Assembly: GCA_913058195.1 (NCBI GenBank)
Contig: CAJXPP010000093.1
Span: forward strand, 1-7,799
Source: an uncultured Gammaproteobacteria bacterium
GTDB taxonomy: Bacteria > Pseudomonadota > Gammaproteobacteria > Nitrosococcales > Methylophagaceae
Length of the DNA stretch: 7,799 nucleotides
Direction: 5' to 3'
Position 1 is the stretch's first letter; every line of letters begins with the position of its first letter. The notes under the pieces were generated by a model that was given only the letters and a program-made list of their open reading frames with translations, did not search any database and was not told where the DNA came from. Below, in pieces: positions 1 through 5,429 of the stretch. The position numbers were made by a program, and so were the translations under genes.

Positions 1-48
1 CGAGATCATGCCTAGTCTCGTGGGCTCGGAGATGTGTATAAGAGACAG
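1..48. other. Illumina Nextera i7-side adapter (contamination)
   Basis: This stretch is not genomic. It reads as the tail of the P7 primer (CGAGAT, 1-6), an 8-base index CATGCCTA (7-14), the Nextera read-2 adapter GTCTCGTGGGCTCGG (15-29) and the 19-base Tn5 mosaic end AGATGTGTATAAGAGACAG (30-48). The index matches the published Nextera N706 i7 primer as I remember it. Genomic sequence starts at 49. Any reading frame that runs into 1-48 is chimeric. Confidence 0.98.
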
Positions 49-136
49 ACTTAAGTAGATATTCTCTAATAAGATACTTTTCAAGCTTTGACTTCATATA
101 ACGTTGGTCCACTTTCAAAGAAGTATGCTCCGTCAT
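49..136 (-). CDS. Possible 5' end of an unidentified gene, truncated by the contig edge
   Basis: Downstream of ttcA on the same strand, an ATG at 136-134 opens a frame that stays open for 29 genomic codons before running into the adapter. The peptide begins MTEHTSLKVDQRYMKSKLEK and is lysine/arginine-rich, with no motif I recognise. The 44-base gap after the ttcA stop is compatible with a further operon member. There is no convincing Shine-Dalgarno sequence ahead of the ATG, and a frame this short can be open by chance, so this is only a candidate. Further codons read from 48 leftwards would be adapter-encoded and must not be annotated. Confidence 0.3.
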
Positions 137-180
137 TTGATAATTAATACTTAGCTTAACTAGAGAGGCTAGATATTCTA

Positions 181-1047
181 CTAACCATCTCTAGCGAGAG
201 GGTATTGTTGTTCATCATATTCAGTATCTTCTTCACCAGTCAGTGCTTTACGCTGTAATTCAAGGTCTTTGAAATTGAATAACTTACTATCAGCCAGTTG
301 AGAAGGAGATATATTTTGTAAACTACGGAATATATTATCTAGGCGGCCTGGCGTTTGTTTTTCCCAGCCTTGCAACATCTCTTTGATGACTTGGCGTTGC
401 ATATTTTCTTGTGAGCCACATAAGTTACAAGGAATGATAGGGAATTCCATTGCATCAGAGTAACGCTGAATATCACTTTCTTTACTGTAGGCGAGGGGAC
501 GAATAAGGATATTGGTTTTGTCATCACTTAATAATTTTGGTGGCATCGCTTTTAATTTACTACCAAAAAACATATTTAAAAATGTCGTTTCGATAATGTC
601 ATCACGATGATGACCTAATGCAATTTTGGTAATGCCATTTTGACGTGCGTACCCATACAATGAACCGCGACGTAGGCGGGAACAAATACCACAGGTTGTT
701 TTGCCTTCCGGCACCACTTCTTTAACAATGCTGTAGGTGTCTTTTTCGATAATATGAAAAGGGACATCAATCGATGAAAGGTATTCGGGCAGAATGTGTT
801 CTGGGAAACCAGGTTGTTTTTGATCTAAGTTAACTGCAATGATTTCAAAGTTGATGGGGGCATGCTTTTGTAAATTCATCAAAATATCGAGCATGGTGTA
901 ACTATCTTTACCACCTGATAAGCAAACCATTACTTTATCGCCATCTTGAATCATATTGTAGTCTTCAATAGCTTGACCCATTTGACGACGCAGACGTTTT
1001 TTTAATTTATTAAATTCGAGTATTTTTTTTGCTGGATTAGCGGACAT
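181..1047 (-). CDS. ttcA: tRNA 2-thiocytidine(32) synthetase TtcA
   Basis: TtcA is a cytoplasmic ATP-dependent enzyme that thiolates cytidine 32 of certain tRNAs, using an iron-sulfur cluster and sulfur supplied by the IscS route. The 288-residue product has the family signatures: a PP-loop SGGKDS at residues 44-49 that activates the target base by adenylation; the CGIC pair (C119, C122), which together with C207 of the later CNLC motif (207-210) is the expected cluster-binding set; and GHHRDD at 145-150. It is slightly shorter than the E. coli protein (about 311 aa), the difference lying at the termini, so it looks complete. The ATG overlaps the moeA stop by one base (TAATG), implying translational coupling as the last clear gene of the mobAB-moeA-ttcA block. 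Paralogous PP-loop enzymes such as TilS lack this double CxxC arrangement. Confidence 0.96.
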   Translation of the reverse strand: MSANPAKKILEFNKLKKRLRRQMGQAIEDYNMIQDGDKVMVCLSGGKDSYTMLDILMNLQKHAPINFEIIAVNLDQKQPGFPEHILPEYLSSIDVPFHIIEKDTYSIVKEVVPEGKTTCGICSRLRRGSLYGYARQNGITKIALGHHRDDIIETTFLNMFFGSKLKAMPPKLLSDDKTNILIRPLAYSKESDIQRYSDAMEFPIIPCNLCGSQENMQRQVIKEMLQGWEKQTPGRLDNIFRSLQNISPSQLADSKLFNFKDLELQRKALTGEEDTEYDEQQYPLARDG

Positions 1048-2306
1048 TAAATTAAACCTGAAAAGGGTTGTACGGTAACAGTGCTGTTTGGCTCAAGGCC
1101 ATCACAGTTTTCATCTAGTAATATGAAGCAGTTAGCAGTGCTCATTGAACGTAAAATACCTGAGCCTTGCTCGCCAGTTGTTTTAACTTCAGTTTGACCT
1201 ACCGCATTAGTAAATAATACGCCGCGCTGAAATTCAAATCGACCGGGGCGTTTGCGAATTGGGCTGACACAGTTTAGTTGGATGGTGTTGTAACGCCTTG
1301 TTATATTCCCTGCTAACAACTTCAGTGCAGGTGTTACAAATTGATAGAAGGTAACCATGACAGAAACCGGATTGCCTGGCAGGCCGAAGAATAGGGCATC
1401 ATTAATTTTACCAAATGCGAGAGGTCGACCAGGCTTCATGGCTATTTTCCAGAAGTTAACTTGGCCTAATTCTTCTAACATTTCTTTGACATAATCTGCA
1501 TCGCCAACAGAGACACCGCCAGATGTGATGACGACATCTGCCTGTTCGCTAGCCAGCTGTAATGCACTACGTAGAGCATCTTTATCATCAGTAACAACAC
1601 CCATATCGATTGGCTCGATACCTAAACGTTTTAACATGCCATAAAGTGTATAGCGGTTGCTATCGTATATTTGACCTGCTTCTAGGATCTGACCTACTGA
1701 GCGTAACTCATCGCCTGTCGAGAAAAAAGCAACCCGTATTTTTCGTTTAACGGTGACTTCAGAAAAGCCTAAAGAAGCGATTAGTCCGAGATCGGCTGGT
1801 GTTACTTGATGGCCTTCTTTTAATAAGACATCGCCAGTTTGTATATCTTCACCTGCAAGGCGGGCATGTTGTCCTTGTATTTGTAAACCATGGACAGTAA
1901 CCGTCTTATTATCAATTTCAACGTGCTCTTGCATGATGACTGTATCGCAACCATCGGGCATCATTGCACCGGTCATAATGCGGATACATTCGCCTGAATT
2001 TACTTCGCCTTCATAGGGGTGTCCGGCAAAAGCAGTACCAATTTTCTTAAGCGAAAACTGAGTGCCTGAAATATCGGCACCTTGAATAGCATAGCCATCC
2101 ATTGCAGAATTATTATGTGCAGGCACTTGGATTGTCGAAATGATAGGTAAATGGAGATTTCGATCAAGGCTGTCACGTAGTGAGCATTTTTCCCATGTTG
2201 TAATAGGCGCGATTAGATCGATGATTTGCTGTTGAGCTTGAGACACAGTGAGACTATTAGGCTCATGTATGTCAGCACAACTTTCTTGAGGAATAAATTC
2301 AGCCAT
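1047..2306 (-). CDS. moeA: Molybdopterin molybdenumtransferase MoeA
   Basis: MoeA takes adenylylated molybdopterin and inserts molybdate to form the active molybdenum cofactor in the cytoplasm. The 419-residue protein matches the family length (E. coli about 411). Visible signatures in order are VPAHNNSAMDGYA (61-73) in the N-terminal part, TGAMMPDGCDTVIMQE (112-127), the MoaB/Mog-like molybdopterin-binding region with TSGGVSVGDADYV (261-273), KPGRPLAFG (291-299) and GLPGNPVSVMVTF (308-320), then the beta-barrel C-terminal domain from about 340. It starts three bases after the mobAB stop (TAAACAATG) with only a weak ribosome site, so its translation probably depends on ribosomes leaving mobAB. 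The next in-frame Met is residue 69, inside a conserved motif, which supports this start. MoeA and MobAB act consecutively in the same pathway, so operon membership makes sense. Confidence 0.97.
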   Translation of the reverse strand: MAEFIPQESCADIHEPNSLTVSQAQQQIIDLIAPITTWEKCSLRDSLDRNLHLPIISTIQVPAHNNSAMDGYAIQGADISGTQFSLKKIGTAFAGHPYEGEVNSGECIRIMTGAMMPDGCDTVIMQEHVEIDNKTVTVHGLQIQGQHARLAGEDIQTGDVLLKEGHQVTPADLGLIASLGFSEVTVKRKIRVAFFSTGDELRSVGQILEAGQIYDSNRYTLYGMLKRLGIEPIDMGVVTDDKDALRSALQLASEQADVVITSGGVSVGDADYVKEMLEELGQVNFWKIAMKPGRPLAFGKINDALFFGLPGNPVSVMVTFYQFVTPALKLLAGNITRRYNTIQLNCVSPIRKRPGRFEFQRGVLFTNAVGQTEVKTTGEQGSGILRSMSTANCFILLDENCDGLEPNSTVTVQPFSGLI

Positions 2307-2309
2307 TGT

Positions 2310-3449
2310 TTATGCTGTCCAGTTGCTAATAAAGTGTTCGATGTAATTTGCTATTGAGTCAATATCGTTGAGATCTAATTGTTCAATATCAGCTGAGGTT
2401 TTTAATGGCTCATCTGAAGCGATGGCAATAACATTATTATCATCAGGATAGAGTAATGGTTTATCTAAAGAAGGGCGATAAAGCTCTATTTTAGGCATCA
2501 CTTCGTGTTTGAAGCCTTCGACAATAATTAGATCTAGCTTGGTACAATCGAGTCGTGGGATAAGATCAGCTAAATTAGGATCGGTCATCTCTGCCGGTTG
2601 GGTTTCCATTAAGGCCATTAAACGACTTGATGAAACAAGTATTTGTTGTGCACCTGCTTGACGAATTTCATAGCTATCTTTACCGGGAATATCAATATCA
2701 AAGTTATGATGAGCATGTTTTATTACTGCGGTTTTTAATCCTTTAGCTGTTAATGCGGGGAGTAATTGCTGCAATAAGGTCGTTTTACCTGTGCCACTGA
2801 AAGCAGCAAAACCGATTAATGGAACCGGAGCTTTAATGGCTGCATTATTGCTCGATAAATCTTCAAGGTGATTAAAATTAACAAAAGTGTCTTGTTGATC
2901 TGAAAAATCAACGATAGCTAATTTATAACGCTCAAACCAAAGGTCAATTTTACGTCCACCTTCTGCCAGATAGGCTTGTAAATCATCCTTTAGCCGACAT
3001 GAGATAAGACAAAATACTGGCTGCAAACGCTCGCCATCAAAAGCGACAGCTATATCAGCTTGCTCTAGGATTAGGCTTTCCATTAAACGTTGTCGTAATT
3101 GAGAAGATATATTGGGTGAGTCACAGGGAGCGGTAAGAATATAATCGGTATCAACGATTTGCATGGCACTTAACATGCCGGCTAATGGCCCACAGAAATT
3201 ATCCAAACTATCTGTGATAACCTGATAGCCAAAAGCTTGATAACTATCGATATTGCGGTTAGCATTGATCAACAGTGTATCTACTTGTGGTTTTAAAATT
3301 TTTAGAGCATAACTGATTAACGGCTTATGTCGGTAATTAGCTAAACCTTTATCTATACCACCCATGCGCCGAGCCTGTCCGCCGGCGAGAAGAACGCCTG
3401 TCACAGATGGTCTTGATGATGTAGTTGCTAATGTTCTATTTGACGACAT
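2310..3449 (-). CDS. mobAB: Fused molybdenum cofactor guanylyltransferase MobA / MGD adaptor MobB
   Basis: This is a natural two-domain fusion of 379 residues. Residues 1 to about 200 are MobA, which transfers GMP from GTP to the molybdenum cofactor to make the guanine dinucleotide form needed by DMSO-reductase-type enzymes: nucleotide-binding LLAGGQARRMGGIDKGL (20-36), GPLAGMLSAM (87-96), PCDSP (108-112), QPVFCLI (143-149) and NFNHLEDL (191-198). Residues about 208-379 are MobB, a GTP-binding P-loop partner: Walker A FSGTGKTT (217-224), VIKHAHHNFDID (242-253) and VEGFKHEVMPKIEL (310-323). Each half is about the length of the free-standing protein, so neither is degraded, and no stop or frameshift interrupts the join. 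It is the first gene of the mobAB-moeA-ttcA block. No clear Shine-Dalgarno precedes the ATG. The compound symbol is descriptive; annotation pipelines often list only mobA. Confidence 0.95.
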   Translation of the reverse strand: MSSNRTLATTSSRPSVTGVLLAGGQARRMGGIDKGLANYRHKPLISYALKILKPQVDTLLINANRNIDSYQAFGYQVITDSLDNFCGPLAGMLSAMQIVDTDYILTAPCDSPNISSQLRQRLMESLILEQADIAVAFDGERLQPVFCLISCRLKDDLQAYLAEGGRKIDLWFERYKLAIVDFSDQQDTFVNFNHLEDLSSNNAAIKAPVPLIGFAAFSGTGKTTLLQQLLPALTAKGLKTAVIKHAHHNFDIDIPGKDSYEIRQAGAQQILVSSSRLMALMETQPAEMTDPNLADLIPRLDCTKLDLIIVEGFKHEVMPKIELYRPSLDKPLLYPDDNNVIAIASDEPLKTSADIEQLDLNDIDSIANYIEHFISNWTA

Positions 3450-3466
3450 AGGGTTTGTACTTTATT

Positions 3467-3472
3467 AAGGAG
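3467..3472 (+). promoter_or_regulatory. Shine-Dalgarno AAGGAG fixing the protease start
   Basis: AAGGAG lies six bases before the ATG at 3479-3481. It decides between that ATG and an in-frame TTG at 3455, which lies upstream of this site and would put eight unneeded residues in front of the signal peptide. Confidence 0.85.
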
Positions 3473-3478
3473 AAAGCC

Positions 3479-4123
3479 ATGACTAAACGATGGATGGTAG
3501 GGCTTATTATACTGTTAAATGCATCATACGCATGGTCTGATGTATTAAATATTGTGGTAGTGGGATTATTTAGAGATCAAGCAGTGCTTGTAGTTAATCA
3601 TGTTCAGCGTTCACTAAAGGTTGGAGAGCAAAGCCCAGAAGGTATAACGCTAATTTCGGCAAACAGTCATGGTGCGGTATTGGAAAAAAATGGTATCCAA
3701 AAAGACTATCTATTAGGAACACAAATTAGTGCCGATTTCAGTCCACCAGTTGCGCAAACAGTGGTGAGTTTGTGGCCAACTAATGGAATGTATGTCACGA
3801 CTGGTAGTGTGAATGGTTATAGCGTTGATTTTCTTGTTGATACAGGCGCTTCTGCTATTGCGCTAAATGCTGCAACGGCTGATAGGTTAGGCATAGACTT
3901 TAGAAGAGGTAAGAGGGTTGGAGTTAAGACGGCATCAGGTGTCGATACTGCCTACGATATTATGCTCGATAGTGTTCAGGTTGGAGAAATTAAACTCTAC
4001 AATATCAGGGCGATGGTTCTTGATGGTAAGGAACCTGAACGGGCTTTATTAGGAATGACTTTTTTAAGCCAAATAGATATTCAGCGAAAAGACCAAAGAA
4101 TGGATTTAAAGAAGAAGTTTTAA
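3479..4123 (+). CDS. Secreted retropepsin-like (clan AA) aspartic protease family protein
   Basis: The 214-residue product starts at the ATG with a good ribosome site. Residues 1-20 form a signal peptide: basic MTKR, then a hydrophobic core WMVGLIILLNASYA, with cleavage likely after SYA or AWS. The mature part is probably periplasmic. The C-terminal half carries the retropepsin-like signature VDFLVDTGASAIALN (116-130) with catalytic D121, and the flap/closing region LLGMTFLSQIDIQR (190-203), typical of the short single-domain bacterial proteases that work as dimers (TIGR02281-like). Residues about 22-85 (IVVVGLFRDQAVLVVN, then a repeat of short beta-like stretches) resemble the small substrate/assembly domain seen in GspC-type proteins, which is an inference. 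The substrate is unknown. The gene is transcribed away from mobAB and ends just before a strong terminator, so it is probably monocistronic. Confidence 0.85.
   Translation: MTKRWMVGLIILLNASYAWSDVLNIVVVGLFRDQAVLVVNHVQRSLKVGEQSPEGITLISANSHGAVLEKNGIQKDYLLGTQISADFSPPVAQTVVSLWPTNGMYVTTGSVNGYSVDFLVDTGASAIALNAATADRLGIDFRRGKRVGVKTASGVDTAYDIMLDSVQVGEIKLYNIRAMVLDGKEPERALLGMTFLSQIDIQRKDQRMDLKKKF
3506..3511 (-). promoter_or_regulatory. Candidate -10 box for the mobAB-moeA-ttcA block
   Basis: A perfect TATAAT on the minus strand lies 57 bases upstream of the mobAB start, inside the protease signal-peptide codons. It would give a leader of roughly 50 bases. No good -35 hexamer stands at 16-18 bases, so the call is weak; it is the best candidate I see in the short divergent region. 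Confidence 0.25.
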
Positions 4124-4133
4124 TTTAGCGTAT

Positions 4134-4174
4134 AAAAAAGCCCCGATGAGCTAGCTGCTTATCGGGGATTTTTT
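4134..4174. terminator. Bidirectional rho-independent terminator
   Basis: An 11-bp stem pairs CCCCGATGAGC (4141-4151) with GCTTATCGGGG (4157-4167), with one G-U pair and a five-base TAGCT loop. Six T residues follow on the plus strand (4169-4174) and six A residues precede it (4134-4139), so both strands give a G/C-rich hairpin followed by a U-run. It lies between the convergent protease (stop 4121-4123) and folE2 (stop 4190-4188) and can end both transcripts. Confidence 0.93.
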
Positions 4175-4187
4175 GTTTTAAAGGGTA

Positions 4188-5000
4188 TTAAAAACCTTGA
4201 GTAATCAATGCATAAGCAGAATGATTATGAATTGATTCAAAGTTTTCTGACTCAACGGTATAAGCATTAATGCGTTTATCATCGTTTAAACGTGCTGCGA
4301 TATCACGAACAATATCTTCAACAAATTTAGGATTATCGTAGGCCTTTTCTGTCACATACTTCTCATCTGGACGTTTTAATAAGCCAAAGATTTCACATGA
4401 AGCTTCTTCTTCTACCATATCGATAATATCTTCAATCCAAATGAAGCTATCAGCACGAACAGTAACAGTGACATGTGAACGTTGATTATGTGCACCATAA
4501 TCGGAAATATTCTTTGAGCAAGGGCATAAGCTAGTGACTGGTACAACAACTTTTACCATTACATTAGTGCTTTCATTGGTAATCTCACCAATGAAACTCA
4601 CTTGATAATCCATTAAGCTTTTTACTTTGCTGATAGGGGCTTCTTTATTTACAAAGTAAGGGAATGCCATTTCGACATAGCCAGATTCAGCTTGTAAACG
4701 TTCAATCATTTCAGCCAGCATATGGCGGAATGATTTCACTGTGATTTCACGCTCTTCATGTTGGTTTAGAATTTCAACGAAGCGTGACATATGCGTGCCC
4801 TTGAACTGGTGGGGCAAATTCACATACATATTAAAGTTAGCAATAGTATTTTGTTCGCCACTGCTGCGGTCGCTAACTTTCACTGGGTGTTGTATATCTT
4901 TGATGCCGACTTTATCAATTGCAATCTGACGCTTATCTTCGATATTTTGTACATCTTCAATTTCATCGCAGCAATCAGGTTTTTTGGTAACAGTTGTCAT
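4188..5000 (-). CDS. folE2: GTP cyclohydrolase FolE2 (type IB)
   Basis: FolE2 converts GTP to 7,8-dihydroneopterin triphosphate in the cytoplasm, the entry to folate and, with QueD, to 7-deazaguanine tRNA modification. The 270-residue protein shows the type IB signatures: DVQN (16-19), HPVKVSD (38-44), LPHQFKGTHMSRFVEILN (62-79), SLCPCSK (157-163) and YGAHNQRSHV (168-177), EEASCEIFGLLKRPDEK (198-214) and a C-terminal ESIHNHSAYA (255-264). By family knowledge the metal site uses a Cys of the SLCPCSK motif and a His of YGAHNQRS. Unlike zinc-dependent FolE, this class can work with other divalent metals such as manganese. There is a short extension (MTTVTKKPDCCDEI) before the usual DVQN start. 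It begins six bases after queD, and GAGGA within the last codons of queD serves as its ribosome site, so the two are co-transcribed. Confidence 0.97.
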   Translation of the reverse strand: MTTVTKKPDCCDEIEDVQNIEDKRQIAIDKVGIKDIQHPVKVSDRSSGEQNTIANFNMYVNLPHQFKGTHMSRFVEILNQHEEREITVKSFRHMLAEMIERLQAESGYVEMAFPYFVNKEAPISKVKSLMDYQVSFIGEITNESTNVMVKVVVPVTSLCPCSKNISDYGAHNQRSHVTVTVRADSFIWIEDIIDMVEEEASCEIFGLLKRPDEKYVTEKAYDNPKFVEDIVRDIAARLNDDKRINAYTVESENFESIHNHSAYALITQGF

Positions 5001-5006
5001 TATTTA

Positions 5007-5387
5007 TTAGTCCTCGCTATAACGAACACAAGCACGATCAGTTTCCCAGAGGGTGACGCCTGATACTTTTGCAATGTCGTTATTTAGGGTTGTGCTCAAA
5101 TTTTGGTAGAAATGTTGAGCAATGTTTTCTGCAGTAGGGTTTACTACATCAAAAGGCGGAATATCGTTTAAATAACGATGATCCAATGTTTTTGCTAGTT
5201 CACGGGTAGCTGTTTTAATTGCTTTGAAGTCCATGCCCATCTCATGTTCATTTAGGCTTGTTGCAGTAACTTCAACTTCTATTTTCCAGTTATGACCATG
5301 CATGCGGCTGCAATCACCCGGGTAATTCCGAAGGGTGTGCGCAGCTGCAAAATCAGCTAATATTTTTAAGGTATAGTTAGCACTCAT
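5007..5387 (-). CDS. queD: 6-carboxy-5,6,7,8-tetrahydropterin synthase QueD
   Basis: QueD turns the FolE/FolE2 product, dihydroneopterin triphosphate, into 6-carboxytetrahydropterin on the route to preQ0 and queuosine in tRNA. The 126-residue protein is full length. It has the zinc-ligand histidines H17 (FAAAH), H30 and H32 (CSRMHGHNW), the catalytic cysteine C26 in CxxxHGH, LDHRYLND at 68-75 and the conserved glutamate of LWETD (E115). The Cys in the CxxxHGH motif favours the QueD type over the folate-salvage PTPS-III type, which has Glu there. Adjacent folE2 supplies its substrate. The start has no Shine-Dalgarno, and a TATAAT lies only eight bases upstream, so the message could be nearly leaderless or depend on read-through from dxs. 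Confidence 0.94.
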   Translation of the reverse strand: MSANYTLKILADFAAAHTLRNYPGDCSRMHGHNWKIEVEVTATSLNEHEMGMDFKAIKTATRELAKTLDHRYLNDIPPFDVVNPTAENIAQHFYQNLSTTLNNDIAKVSGVTLWETDRACVRYSED

Positions 5388-5395
5388 AGTTGACT

Positions 5396-5401
5396 ATTAT
5401 A
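5396..5401 (-). promoter_or_regulatory. Candidate -10 box ahead of queD-folE2
   Basis: A perfect TATAAT on the minus strand lies in the 42-base gap between dxs and queD. It sits within an imperfect 13-base palindrome (5392-5404, five of six pairs). Transcription from it would begin within one or two bases of the queD ATG. The -35 region is poor (best CTGTTA at an 18-base spacer), so it may be chance or may need an activator. Confidence 0.3.
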
Positions 5402-5429
5402 CTCGGGTATTGCAGTGGATAACAGACTA

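Noticed and set aside
160..172. CTAG-AGAGG-CTAG inverted repeat after ttcA as a terminator.
   Set aside because: Only a four-base stem with no G/C strength and no U-run.
339..527. A 62-codon minus-strand frame inside ttcA.
   Set aside because: It is an out-of-frame shadow of ttcA, whose protein motifs are clear in the other frame.
3440..3468. Plus-strand promoter TTGACG with TATTAA at a 17-base spacer ahead of the protease.
   Set aside because: Transcription would start around 3475, after the Shine-Dalgarno, leaving it out of the message; the -10 is also poor.
3455..3478. Extended TTG start for the aspartic protease adding MYFIKEKA.
   Set aside because: It would place the AAGGAG ribosome site inside the gene and put charged residues ahead of a normal signal peptide. 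The ATG at 3479 is better.
4741..5063. Plus-strand frames of 62 and 90 codons opposite folE2 and queD.
   Set aside because: They lie antisense within well-conserved genes, lack ribosome sites and show no recognisable protein features.
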